A stretch of 32,045 bases of DNA from a virus. Position 1 is the stretch's first letter. Every line of letters begins with the position of its first letter. Positions 16,412-24,228 of the stretch are shown one piece after another. The notes beneath the pieces were generated by a model. The model ran no database searches. It saw only the letters and a list, made by a program, of their open reading frames with translations, and was not told where the DNA came from. A program made the translations under genes and the position numbers. Location of the stretch: positions 1-32,045 of the IMG/VR virus record IMGVR_UViG_3300031578_000216. One strand, given 5' to 3'.

Positions 16412-17377
16412 ATGACTGAATACTTTCTTGGAAAAAGAGAGCAAATAGCAATGTGTGAAGAAGACACTTGGGCAGCATTAGGTGCAAAAACAATGGTTGG
16501 TAATGGTTTCATCGTCGGAAAGAATGTTACAATTGATCCTGACTTTTCAAAGAATTGGCAGGAAGTATTGACTGCAGGAGTAAATAGTCGAGACATAGAT
16601 TCCATGGAAAAGGGACCAGAAAGTTATAGATTTACTTTGACTTTTAATCCAACTAATTGGAAGTTCCTGAGATATTGCGCGCATGGAACAGTTACAAACA
16701 CGGGGACAAATCCGACAGTGCATACATTCACAGCAACAGACGTAGTGAAATCGTTTACGCTTGAATGGGCGAAGAGAGCAACAACAAGTCATGTAATTAC
16801 TTTGACAGGTTGCATAATCACAAATTGCGTAATCCGTTTTGCAAAAGGAATGGGAGCAACAGAAGGTTTTATTACAGTGGTTGCAAATTGTTTGGCAAAA
16901 TCAGGAGTTGCAGGAACAAGTGTTACAACTATCTCGGCAAACACAGATGATGCATTCCAATTTAGAATGGCTAAATTGACTTATGCAGGAAGTGAAGTTA
17001 CAGAAGTTAATTCAGGGGAATTGTCAATAGATAATGGAATCACCGAAGAGGATTCAAGATATTGTAATTCTACTTTAGATCAAGCAATTGGAGAACCAAT
17101 TCCTACAGTAAGGAGATATACTTGCAGGTTTAACATTAACCAAAAGAATGATACCTATTATGACGACTGGCATGATCAAACAGTTGTTCCAAGTACAAAC
17201 ACCCTAAAATTGACAAGGGGATCAGGTCCAGCAGATGATATCACATTTACATTTACTAGTCTTTATTTGCAAGCAGCAACAAGTCCTACAAACATAGAAG
17301 GGGTTACAAATGTAGATCTTGTAGGGATAATAAAATCTGTGGCTATAGTTGCAAATGATGCGCTTACTGATTATTAA
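16412..17377 (+). CDS. Major tail tube protein
   Basis: 321 residues with AAGGAGG 7 nt upstream. The N-terminus (EYFLGKREQIAMCEEDTWAAL) resembles the opening of siphovirus tube proteins. The core is beta-rich (SYRFTLTFNP, GCIITNCVIRFAKG, VTEVNSGELSIDNGIT), with the fold's long loop followed by a C-terminal strand set (LKLTRG, DLVGIIKSVAIVANDAL). Position is decisive: terminator, tube, chaperone pair, tape measure. Strong translation signals fit a protein made in many copies. Confidence 0.75.
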   Translation: MTEYFLGKREQIAMCEEDTWAALGAKTMVGNGFIVGKNVTIDPDFSKNWQEVLTAGVNSRDIDSMEKGPESYRFTLTFNPTNWKFLRYCAHGTVTNTGTNPTVHTFTATDVVKSFTLEWAKRATTSHVITLTGCIITNCVIRFAKGMGATEGFITVVANCLAKSGVAGTSVTTISANTDDAFQFRMAKLTYAGSEVTEVNSGELSIDNGITEEDSRYCNSTLDQAIGEPIPTVRRYTCRFNINQKNDTYYDDWHDQTVVPSTNTLKLTRGSGPADDITFTFTSLYLQAATSPTNIEGVTNVDLVGIIKSVAIVANDALTDY

Positions 17378-17394
17378 ATTAAAGGAGGCTAAAA
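17374..17394 (+). promoter_or_regulatory. Strong ribosome binding leader, copy 2
   Basis: Exact repeat of the 20-nt leader found before the tube gene. It starts inside the tube stop region and places AAGGAGG 7 nt before the ATG at 17395. It ensures high expression of the chaperone. Confidence 0.7.
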
Positions 17395-17763
17395 ATGCAA
17401 AACGAAGAAGACTTTGTTGATGAGAGTTTCGTAAGTTTTGAAATAGAAGAAAAGAAGTTTGTTTACAAACCAACTACAGCTGGAGATGAAACTGAATGGA
17501 TGGATGAGTATATAGAAGTTGGAGAAGATAATAAACCTAAACAAAATTTTTCTAAGATCACACAATGTAAACTTAGAAATCTCAAGCAGGTTCCATACGA
17601 CCAGGAATTAATTAATAAAGTTATCAAAGTTGAAAAACCATGGGAACAACTTAATAAGATCCAAAGATGGGAATTTTTAAGTAAGTTGAAACCATCAATT
17701 TTCAATAAGATAATTATTAAGATTAATGAGATTGATTCCGGGGATGAAGTAAAAAAAAACTGA
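17395..17763 (+). CDS. Tail assembly chaperone, short form (gpG-like)
   Basis: 122 residues, between tube and tape measure genes. It is charged and mostly helical (DESFVSFEIEEKKFVYKP, WMDEYIEV, EQLNKIQRWEFLSKL). It ends VKKN then TGA. The last codons form A AAA AAC (17754-17760) in zero-frame phase, followed at once by the stop. The -1 frame is open through 17990, so a fusion of 198 residues can be made. In lambda and most siphoviruses the gpG/gpGT pair chaperones the tape measure and tube and is absent from virions. Downstream secondary structure is weak. Confidence 0.75.
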   Translation: MQNEEDFVDESFVSFEIEEKKFVYKPTTAGDETEWMDEYIEVGEDNKPKQNFSKITQCKLRNLKQVPYDQELINKVIKVEKPWEQLNKIQRWEFLSKLKPSIFNKIIIKINEIDSGDEVKKN

Positions 17764-17990
17764 TTTTTAATATTCAGACTTCCAATCCAGAAGAAGGATT
17801 TGTAATGACGGATTTAAGAGAAGTGCTTTTATGGAATAAATATCAATTTTTTGAAAGAGGAATAAGTCCTGAAGAATTTAAAAGAACGCAGATGAGAGAT
17901 ATGAGGGATATCATGGAAATAAATAATGCGGTCAAAGAAAGACAGATTAGGGAGGAAAAGGTCAGGGAAATGATTATGAAAATGAAATAA
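17760..17990 (+). CDS. Tail assembly chaperone, frameshift extension (gpT-like)
   Basis: In the -1 frame from 17760 the sequence reads LIFNIQTSNPEEGF and then the ORF that could also start at the ATG at 17805 (MTDLREVLLWNKYQFFERG), ending at 17990 with 76 residues in total. No stop lies between the slippery site and the ORF. The helical, charged C-terminus (MRDMRDIMEINNAVKERQIREEKVREMIMKMK) fits a gpT-like domain that contacts the tape measure encoded next. Independent translation from 17805 lacks a good ribosome site. Confidence 0.7.
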   Translation: MIFNIQTSNPEEGFVMTDLREVLLWNKYQFFERGISPEEFKRTQMRDMRDIMEINNAVKERQIREEKVREMIMKMK

Positions 17991-17991
17991 A

Positions 17992-18771
17992 ATGGTTGAA
18001 GCAGGAAGTATAGAAATAGGTGGAAGGATAAATGTTCAAGGAATAGAGACAGGATTAACTAGGGTTGAATCTGGACTTAAAGATGTGGGAACAACAGGAA
18101 AAAGCGTCAATGCAGATTTTATAAGAATTAATCAACAGGCAGGAAGGCTTGGAAAGACTATGGGAATCTTAGCAATTTCTGGAGCTACTGCAATGATTGC
18201 GATAGCAAAGAATGCGCCAGGAACTGCAGCTGCAATGGCCCAAATAAGTGTGTCTGCGATGCAATTAAAATTTGCAATAGGAGATGCTATGGCCCCTACA
18301 TTCGATAAGTTTGCAGAAAAATTGGATGGATTTGCTGGATGGGTAGATAGAAATCCTGATTTGTTTAGAGGACTTGTTAATAGTCTTTTGATATTTGGAG
18401 GAGCTACAGTTGTCTTGAAAGTAGGAGGATGGGTTTACAAAGCATGGGCAGGATTTTTTGCATTGATTAAAGGAATAGCTGCTTGGACTGGTTGGAATGC
18501 ATTGATTGCAAATCTAGGTAAGCTTGGAGGAGCAGGAGCAGGAGCTGCAGGAATCACAGCAGCAGCAGGAGTCTCTGGAATTGTTGGAGCAGCAGCCATC
18601 CCATTAATTGTAGAAACATATAGAACAGGAGCACAACCAAGCGGTGGAATCTTCCAGGAAGAAATTAAACAAACACAACAAAATATAATCTATCTAAGTA
18701 AAGTAGGAACAGAGAGAGAGAAAAAGTTTTTAAGAAGACTCTTTGGAACAATTAAGGTGGACACATACTAA
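17992..18771 (+). CDS. Short tape measure protein
   Basis: 259 residues. The N-terminus (VQGIETGLTRVESGLKDVGTTGKSV) is typical of tape measure openings, followed by alternating helices and hydrophobic stretches (ILAISGATAMIAIAKNAPG, LVNSLLIFGGATVVLKVGGW) and a Gly/Ala-rich segment (GGAGAGAAGITAAAGVSGIVGAAA). At about 0.15 nm per residue the tail would be at most near 39 nm, very short for a siphovirus. The gene follows the chaperone by 1 nt and shares its stop with the next start (TAATG). No lysozyme or peptidase domain is visible. Confidence 0.7.
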   Translation: MVEAGSIEIGGRINVQGIETGLTRVESGLKDVGTTGKSVNADFIRINQQAGRLGKTMGILAISGATAMIAIAKNAPGTAAAMAQISVSAMQLKFAIGDAMAPTFDKFAEKLDGFAGWVDRNPDLFRGLVNSLLIFGGATVVLKVGGWVYKAWAGFFALIKGIAAWTGWNALIANLGKLGGAGAGAAGITAAAGVSGIVGAAAIPLIVETYRTGAQPSGGIFQEEIKQTQQNIIYLSKVGTEREKKFLRRLFGTIKVDTY

Positions 18772-19553
18772 TGGTAATGAAAATAGAAAACTATGAGGGA
18801 ACTGCAAGCACATTTACATTTCCAAATAATCCAAATACATTTGATGATGCGACAGCTTCTGATTATACTATAACAAATTTTCCTTATCAAAGGAGACATC
18901 ACTTTGTAAGTGGAGGGGGAGTGCCACCTAAAACTATAATCTTGACTGGGCATTTCTATGGAACAGACAAGAATACAAATTACAGGACCTTGTCTGGACA
19001 TTTTATGGAGAATTACAAACTGAAAAAGCTTTACTTTGATTCTGATAGGTTTTATCTTGGTTTTGGAAAGCTGATCAAGAAAACACATTCAGGGGGAAGA
19101 ACAAATTTCTTAGATTATGTTGCTACTTTCGAGACAATTGTAGGGGTTCTTTTTGATAATACTTTGCAGACTCATACAGATGGAGGAGCAGAAAAAACTA
19201 ACTCTGGAAATGTAACTACTTTCATAGAACAAATTTCTGGAACAGTAACTAGTGGAGCTGCTAATATAGTAATTACAGATAGTCTTGGAAATCAAATTAC
19301 AATTCCTGCAGCGAGTTTGACTACAGGCCAGGCAGTGATAATAAAATTTGTGAGTATGGTTGATTCTGGAAAAGGTATTTATGTGACTGAATATAATTAT
19401 ACTACAGTTGCAGGAAATCAAATAAAGACAGTCAGGACTACAACAGGATTTGGAATGATCCAATTGGCTGCAGCTGCTACAACCGCAACAATTACAGTCA
19501 CTAATCTTAATGCAGGGTACTTAATTAAATTAAGAAATGCTTACAGTGCATAA
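18771..19553 (+). CDS. Distal tail (Dit)-like protein
   Basis: 260 residues from the ATG overlapping the tape measure stop; an ATG at 18777 is also possible. The N-terminal 125 residues match a Dit/ORF19.1-like pattern: YTITNFPYQRRHHFV, PPKTIILTGHFYG, then a helix (NYRTLSGHFMENYKLKKLYFDSDRFYLGFG) and DYVATFETIVG. The C-terminal 130 residues form a second beta domain (GNVTTFIEQISGTVTSGAANIVI), an insertion typical of evolved Dit proteins. It would cap the tube and connect to the hub encoded next. Confidence 0.7.
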   Translation: MVMKIENYEGTASTFTFPNNPNTFDDATASDYTITNFPYQRRHHFVSGGGVPPKTIILTGHFYGTDKNTNYRTLSGHFMENYKLKKLYFDSDRFYLGFGKLIKKTHSGGRTNFLDYVATFETIVGVLFDNTLQTHTDGGAEKTNSGNVTTFIEQISGTVTSGAANIVITDSLGNQITIPAASLTTGQAVIIKFVSMVDSGKGIYVTEYNYTTVAGNQIKTVRTTTGFGMIQLAAAATTATITVTNLNAGYLIKLRNAYSA

Positions 19554-19571
19554 ATAGTATAAATAATATAA

Positions 19572-21959
19572 ATGGGATCATACATAATAAATTGCAAGAA
19601 CACGTCAGATGAAGAAGGGACAGTAGAACCAGATGCAGGATTTTCTTATAGTGATAAATTGAATGAGGTCAATGAGGCAAACTTGGTTTTTTCAGGATCA
19701 GGAGAAGTAAAAAGAAGTTTGATTGGACCTGGGTCAGAAGTCAAGATTTACAGGAATGAAACTTTAGGATTTCACGGAATTGTCGACGATATAGAATATT
19801 ACGATGGTGGAGGAATGAATGTTCATGCTTCTGGATATGAAAGATGGTTAGGTATGGAAAATGGGGCCTATGCAAGTTCGCCTTGGAGTTCGACAGCAAG
19901 TGCAACAATTTTTGCAAGCTTGATTGGAGAGAGTAATTATCTGAATGCAGGAACAATAAATGCAGGGACAAGTATAGATTTCAGGGTTTCAACTTCTGAC
20001 AGCATTTGGAATGCTATAAGTAATTTATTAAAAAAGACTCAACAAGATGTTCAAATAGATTATACAAATTCAGAGGTGGATATTTTAGATCATCGTGGAA
20101 GTTCTACAAGCGTGGAAACACTTAATGCAGGAATACAGGTTGAGGACGTTCGAATTACAAAAGGATATCCAAGGGGGAACAAAGTTATAGTTTATGGGCA
20201 AAGCGAGGGAGAGACAAGAATCAAGAGTGAATATCCTGGACACGGATACAATGCTGCAAGCCAGGCTTCTTATGGAATAATTACTTACATAATCGAGGAC
20301 CGAACAATAACTACCGTAGCAGAGGCGAATCTCTTGGCAGATGCAGAAGTGGCCAGATTAAAGGATCCTCCAAAAAACTATGAGTTTGATTCTTTGAATA
20401 AAAATAAAGATTGGATTGCTGGAGACGTCTTGACTTTGAATGCTCCAAGTCAGGAAGTCAGCAATGAGGAAGTTCGAATAGTTGAGATAAAAAGAGGGAT
20501 CCAAGGTAATGAAGAAATTTTGGAAGTTGAGGTAGCCAACAAGGAATTTTCAGAGAAGACAAAAGATGTAAATGATGTTCTTGCACAGATCCAGAAAAAT
20601 GCAAGAGATATGGACACCTATGATTTGTTTCAGGATGAATATTCAAATCAAAATGTAGACACAACTCTTGGAGGATTTATGACCACAGACATTTCTTTTA
20701 ATACCCTGAATAGTGTCAGGCAAATAGCAAACGATGGAGCTCTTACTTTGGGAACTACAAGCGGATATAAAATTTATCTTATTCCAAGTAACGGAGATCT
20801 GAGTGCGGATGTTCAAGTATGGGGGCATTTGGATATGTACACAAGCAAAATAAAGAATCTGGCGAATCCAACTTTAAACCAAGATGCAGCGACAAAATAT
20901 TATGTTGACACAGCTGGAGGAGCAGGAGACAATCTTGGAAACCACACCGCAACGCAAAATCTGAATATGAATTATTATGGAATAGCAAATTGCAGGGGAG
21001 GATTGGCAAGCGGGATTGGATACAATCTTGATCTACAACCAGGGTTAGATGTTAGGCTTTGGGGAGATATAAATATGAATAGTTATGATATTGACAATTG
21101 TGAGGATCTGGAAGTTAATGATATTTATGATTACAATCAAGGATACGTTTATTGCTATGATGATTTTGAATTGGATGATGTTGAACAAATAAGGGCAGAC
21201 ACGGCTAATTTAAGGATTCTTGGAGGAACAGACCCAGTGTCTATTGGAGGATGGAGTATTAGTGGATCGGAAGATGATTTATTTGTTGTTGATGATCTGG
21301 ATGTTCTTGGAAGTAAGAATTGCGTCGTTGATGCAAGGGATGGACACAAATACATTTTTTCAGTAATAGAAAGTCCGGAGATCTGGTTTGAGGAAAAGAT
21401 AAGTTCTCAGTTAGAAAATGGGAGAAAAGAGATAATCTTGGACGAGAGATTCTTGGCGAGCACAGTCATAGACAAAAAACATCCTCTACATACAATTGTA
21501 ACACCTACAAGTGAATGTAATGGTTTGTGGGTTGAGAAGAAGTTCGACAGAGTGATAGTCCATGCAAGTACATTGGATTCTACTTTTGATTTAACAATTT
21601 CAGCAAAAAGGTTGGGATATGAGGATGTCAGGTTTGATGAATATTTTAAAGACGAAGAGTTAGATATAGAATACAAGAAGTCAAAAAAAGGAATGTTCTT
21701 CGAGAAAAAACCATTTACTATTCAGACAAGAGAGATAAAAGAGGGAATCGGGAAAATTCGGGATGAGTTGAAACAAGAAAAGGATTTGGAAAGAGGAGAA
21801 TATCTTCAAACAAAGGATCCAGAAAAAATAGAAGAAATTAGAGTAAGGTATAATAAAATAAAAACAGACTTTAGAACAAAAATTAAGGAAGGAAGAAAAA
21901 GTGTTGGAGATTTTAGGAAAGAGATGGTAGAAATAAATAAAAAATACAAAAAACGATGA
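19572..21959 (+). CDS. Tail-associated hub protein (Tal-like) with fibre and chaperone-like C-terminus
   Basis: 795 residues. Residues 1-330 look like a baseplate hub: FHGIVDDIEYYDGGGMNVHASGYERWLG, KVIVYGQSEG, then WIAGDVLTLNAPSQEVSNEEVRIVEI. A short shaft repeat (KIKNLANPTLNQDAATKYYVD) follows near 430. Residues about 580-700 (GSKNCVVDARDGHKYIFSVIESPEIWFEEK, NGRKEIILDERF, CNGLWVEKKFDRVIVHA) match a beta module often placed next to S74-type fibre chaperones; no catalytic Ser-Lys dyad can be named. The last 90 residues are a basic and acidic coiled coil. Likely the tail tip that contacts the host. Confidence 0.7.
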   Translation: MGSYIINCKNTSDEEGTVEPDAGFSYSDKLNEVNEANLVFSGSGEVKRSLIGPGSEVKIYRNETLGFHGIVDDIEYYDGGGMNVHASGYERWLGMENGAYASSPWSSTASATIFASLIGESNYLNAGTINAGTSIDFRVSTSDSIWNAISNLLKKTQQDVQIDYTNSEVDILDHRGSSTSVETLNAGIQVEDVRITKGYPRGNKVIVYGQSEGETRIKSEYPGHGYNAASQASYGIITYIIEDRTITTVAEANLLADAEVARLKDPPKNYEFDSLNKNKDWIAGDVLTLNAPSQEVSNEEVRIVEIKRGIQGNEEILEVEVANKEFSEKTKDVNDVLAQIQKNARDMDTYDLFQDEYSNQNVDTTLGGFMTTDISFNTLNSVRQIANDGALTLGTTSGYKIYLIPSNGDLSADVQVWGHLDMYTSKIKNLANPTLNQDAATKYYVDTAGGAGDNLGNHTATQNLNMNYYGIANCRGGLASGIGYNLDLQPGLDVRLWGDINMNSYDIDNCEDLEVNDIYDYNQGYVYCYDDFELDDVEQIRADTANLRILGGTDPVSIGGWSISGSEDDLFVVDDLDVLGSKNCVVDARDGHKYIFSVIESPEIWFEEKISSQLENGRKEIILDERFLASTVIDKKHPLHTIVTPTSECNGLWVEKKFDRVIVHASTLDSTFDLTISAKRLGYEDVRFDEYFKDEELDIEYKKSKKGMFFEKKPFTIQTREIKEGIGKIRDELKQEKDLERGEYLQTKDPEKIEEIRVRYNKIKTDFRTKIKEGRKSVGDFRKEMVEINKKYKKR

Positions 21960-22162
21960 CACAAGAATTGCGTGGAGGAAAGATAAAGAAGATTGCTGAA
22001 AACGAGAAAGGGATTTCAATAACTGTCGAGAAGGAAGTGAGGATGAGCAAGGACTTTCTCAAGATGAGGCACAGGATCCTTAAGGAAGGCCTGGAAACAA
22101 TCAATGAGGAGATAGCAAGAATAGAAGAAGTAGCAAAGAAAATAAATCTCACATTAGATTAG
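21956..22162 (+). CDS. Small coiled-coil protein after the tail hub
   Basis: 68 residues starting inside the hub stop codon (ATGA). A beta hairpin (KIKKIAENEKGISITVEKEVRM) is followed by one long helix (SKDFLKMRHRILKEGLETINEEIARIEEVAKKI). Small helical proteins in this place are common at the end of tail clusters. I cannot assign a function; it may pair with the coiled coil ending the hub protein. Confidence 0.65.
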   Translation: MTQELRGGKIKKIAENEKGISITVEKEVRMSKDFLKMRHRILKEGLETINEEIARIEEVAKKINLTLD

Positions 22163-22165
22163 CAA

Positions 22166-22196
22166 CTTTTAAAAGCAAGTCAATCCTTTTAAAAAA
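22166..22196 (+). promoter_or_regulatory. TATA-like promoter for leaderless membrane gene
   Basis: The box cttttaaaa (22166-22174) is centred 27 nt before the ATG at 22197. No Shine-Dalgarno is present, so the mRNA probably begins at the start codon. This would separate the membrane genes from the tail transcript. Confidence 0.5.
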
Positions 22197-22460
22197 ATGG
22201 AAAAGAAAATCATAGTTACAATAATCTTGCTGGTTCTTTTGCTCTTTTCAGTATGGATAATCTTGAAGAATGGAGAAAACCAATTCAACAAGGGAGCAGA
22301 AGATTACAAGCAAAGGATGATTAAATATGTAAAGTATAATTCTGAAAATTGTTTTCCAATTCTTTTCTCTGGACTTGATGAAGAGATTTATTTGGTAGAC
22401 ATGAGATGTTATGAGAAACTTTTAAATAGTAATTGGTATTATAAAACAAATGGAAGATAG
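22197..22460 (+). CDS. Single-pass small membrane protein, twin A
   Basis: 87 residues. Residues 5-22 form one membrane segment; the rest is probably outside. Two cysteines lie in ENCFPILFSGLDEEIYLVDMRC. The pattern CxPI, then an acidic Ile/Leu strand, then VD/VN and CY is shared with the next gene, so the two look like duplicates. Position after the tail genes and next to a holin-like gene suggests a membrane or lysis role, for example spanin-like, but this is inference. It overlaps the next gene by 11 nt. Confidence 0.6.
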   Translation: MEKKIIVTIILLVLLLFSVWIILKNGENQFNKGAEDYKQRMIKYVKYNSENCFPILFSGLDEEIYLVDMRCYEKLLNSNWYYKTNGR

Positions 22461-22680
22461 AAACAAAATCTTAATCCTTGCAATAATCATTGCAGTAATA
22501 TTAGTTCTTGGAGGTTTATTTTTAACATATAAAACAGCTTATCAAAAAGGATCTGAAAATCAATTTCAACTATTAGTTACTTATTTAGTTCAATCAGCAG
22601 CGGATTGCAGGCCAATTACAATTCAATTAAATGAAGGGGATATCCAATTGGTTAATCCTGCTTGTTATATAGGAGAATAA
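22450..22680 (+). CDS. Single-pass small membrane protein, twin B
   Basis: 76 residues with a membrane segment at about 7-27 and an external part ending ADCRPITIQLNEGDIQLVNPACYIGE. The two cysteines and surrounding strand match twin A (22197-22460). Start ATG lies inside the previous gene. No known family recognised. The duplication suggests that the two proteins form a pair in the membrane. Confidence 0.6.
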   Translation: MEDRNKILILAIIIAVILVLGGLFLTYKTAYQKGSENQFQLLVTYLVQSAADCRPITIQLNEGDIQLVNPACYIGE

Positions 22681-22719
22681 AATTACAAATATTCTTATCT
22701 TAAAAAAATTGGAGGAAAA

Positions 22720-22986
22720 ATGGTTTTGAAAGAAATTTTAGCTTTGGTAGGATTTCCAGTACTTAGAAGCGTAGCCGGTTGGGCAGAGAATGCACTTAAA
22801 GACAACAAAGTAGAATCATTCGAATGGAAGCAACTTGGAGAGACAGTTTTAAGAGTTGGATTCATTGGAGTTGCAACTTACTTTGGATTGAATGAATTTG
22901 GTCTTGATGTGAGTGCCCTTGGAGCTGGTGCGGGTGCAGTTGTATTGGATATAATTTTATCAGCAATAAAGAAAAAGAAGAAGTAA
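22720..22986 (+). CDS. Holin-like small membrane protein
   Basis: 88 residues with GGAGG 8 nt upstream. An amphipathic N-terminal region (ILALVGFPVLRSVAGWAENAL) is followed by two hydrophobic segments (about 46-58, LRVGFIGVATYFG, and 64-81, LDVSALGAGAGAVVLDIIL) and a C-terminal IKKKKK. Small size, two membrane spans and a lysine tail fit holins. Similar proteins occur after tail genes in archaeal viruses and proviruses as far as I know. No endolysin is visible beside it, so lysis remains a guess. Confidence 0.55.
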   Translation: MVLKEILALVGFPVLRSVAGWAENALKDNKVESFEWKQLGETVLRVGFIGVATYFGLNEFGLDVSALGAGAGAVVLDIILSAIKKKKK

Positions 22987-23288
22987 TCATGCTCAAGAAA
23001 GTTGGGCAGATTTTCAAGGTTTTGTGTCAAGATACTTGGTCTGCCACTTTCTTTTAATGTATTAACTCAAAAGTAGTTTATTAATCTTTTTGTTATTTAA
23101 AGTAAGGAAAATATTGGATGTCTGGGCAGAATTATATATATTATAATTAATACCCCTAACTGAAACATATAGTTTGTATCAAAACAATTACTTTTTTAAA
23201 GCGAGAAAGCCTGATTATTCTAATTAAAATGCAAATCATTCTCTTAGAGCGGAGGCGCCTAAGCTTATACAATTAACGGAGGTAAAAA
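22987..23288 (+). other. Non-coding gap with a long hairpin and promoter
   Basis: 302 nt without a credible ORF. It begins with a long hairpin at 22995-23053: aagaaagt pairs with actttctt, and ggcaga with tctgcc, separated by a 2-nt bulge, with caag/cttg inside. The rest is AT-rich. A palindromic stretch, attata-N5-tataat (23131-23147), resembles a poor operator. The box tttttaaa (23193-23200) predicts a start near 23223, giving a leader of about 66 nt to the next gene, with CGGAGGT at 23277-23283. Confidence 0.55.
22995..23053 (+). terminator. Long imperfect hairpin after holin-like gene
   Basis: Outer stem of 8 bp (22995-23002 with 23046-23053), 2-nt bulge, inner stem of 6 bp (23005-23010 with 23040-23045), and an apical caag/cttg stem (23015-23018 with 23035-23038). 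It lies 9 nt after a stop codon. The T-run that follows is only four bases long. It may stabilise the 3' end of the membrane-gene mRNA or be a processing site rather than terminate. Confidence 0.5.
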
Positions 23289-23888
23289 ATGGTAGAAAAA
23301 ACAAACAGTCAAGTGTGGCTTGCAGCAGCATTAATTTCAGTAGTTGTAATAGCTTGTTTTCTTGTAGCAGGGGGAAACAAAGTAAGTACAGATGATGTGA
23401 AAAATATTGTAGTAGCAGAAATGGCTAAGTTGAATGTTCCAACAGCGCAAGAAATTGCAGATTTAGTTGTTATTCCTGAAATTGAATTTCCAGAATATGA
23501 TTTTAGTGGAGATTATGTCTTAACAAAAGCTGACTACGAAAAAATCTTACAAGAAGATAAGGCTGAAATCTTAGTTTTGGAAGAAATTGATTCAAGAGAT
23601 TTCAAGAAAGCTTTATTTGCTGCTTTAGTTGATTATAATGAATCTATTGAAAGTTACAAACATATCACAGAAATTGTAGTTAAAGATATAGAAATTGTTA
23701 TAGATGATGAAGAAGCAACTATTACAGTAGATTTGAAAGTTTATTACTATGTGGATGGTGATGAAGATGAAGACTTCAAAGCAAGATTCAAAGAGATTAC
23801 ATTTGATGTAACTAAATTAGTAGTAGAAGATAACTTTGAAGATGCTGAAGTAGACTTTGGAAATTTAGTAATAAATAAAGTTTACTAA
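23289..23888 (+). CDS. Membrane-anchored acidic protein of unknown function
   Basis: 199 residues with CGGAGGT 5-6 nt upstream. Residues 10-28 form one membrane segment followed by GGNKVSTDDVKNIVVAEMAKLNVPTAQEIADL, then a proline-rich spacer (PEIEFPEYDF). The C-terminal 100 residues are strongly acidic and beta-rich (VVKDIEIVIDDEEATITVDLKVYYYVDGDEDEDF). The acidic composition could mean calcium binding or a haloadapted external domain. It has its own promoter and terminator, so it is transcribed alone. I do not recognise it. Confidence 0.65.
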   Translation: MVEKTNSQVWLAAALISVVVIACFLVAGGNKVSTDDVKNIVVAEMAKLNVPTAQEIADLVVIPEIEFPEYDFSGDYVLTKADYEKILQEDKAEILVLEEIDSRDFKKALFAALVDYNESIESYKHITEIVVKDIEIVIDDEEATITVDLKVYYYVDGDEDEDFKARFKEITFDVTKLVVEDNFEDAEVDFGNLVINKVY

Positions 23889-23897
23889 TTCAATCAA

Positions 23898-23944
23898 TTT
23901 TTTATTTTTTTTATTTTTTGTTTTATTTAGGTGCGCGGGCGCAC
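23898..23944 (+). terminator. T-runs followed by GC-rich hairpin
   Basis: Long T-runs start 10 nt after the stop at 23888. Next comes gtgcg (23931-23935), loop cggg, cgcac (23940-23944), a striking GC-rich stem in an AT-rich setting. Termination of the 23289 transcript is the likely role. Confidence 0.6.
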
Positions 23945-24144
23945 TTTATTTTGGGCTAACTAATAGTCCAATTACTTATTTTAAACGCAGTGTGAGGCTC
24001 CTGTGAGGCACTTTTTTCTTAGTTTATCGTCGGAAAAGTACTATTGTTCTAATTAGTACAATTGTTACAATTTGTTACATTCCAAAAGAATTAAATACAT
24101 TAAATGTGTAACTATAGAGTGGGGTTCAACTAAATCTTAACAGA

Positions 24145-24228
24145 TTTGATTGTGTTCATGCCCCCACACTTTTCTAGAAAGTTTTTTAAAGCATATTTTG
24201 CTGGTATAATTCCATGAACATAATCAAA
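24145..24228. repeat. 16-bp inverted repeat around a promoter
   Basis: tttgattgtgttcatg (24145-24160) is the inverse complement of catgaacataatcaaa (24213-24228) except for one position that gives a G-U pair in RNA. The 52 nt between contain the box tttttaaa and a 15/18 match to the operator. The right arm coincides with the predicted transcription start and the ATG at 24214. The left arm holds the mirror-image ATG on the opposite strand. Confidence 0.6.
24183..24211 (+). promoter_or_regulatory. TATA box plus degenerate operator (copy 1 of 4)
   Basis: The box tttttaaa (24183-24190) is followed by a site (24194-24211) matching GATTATACTGGTATAATT at 15 of 18 positions; the right half is exact. 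Spacing between box and site is the same as in the other three copies. The predicted start falls at 24213-24214, the A of an ATG. The left half-site mismatches would weaken binding by a dimeric repressor. Confidence 0.55.

Noticed and set aside
17805-17990. Independent gene with ATG at 17805
   Set aside because: No good ribosome site, and the frame is continuous with the slippery site upstream, so a frameshift extension explains it better.
23131-23147. Fifth operator (attata-N5-tataat)
   Set aside because: The core CTGG is absent, the spacing is one base longer and the stretch is plain AT-rich DNA; chance is enough to explain it.
23991-24009. CRISPR-like repeat (tgtgaggc twice)
   Set aside because: Only two 8-nt copies 11 nt apart; no array or spacer structure.
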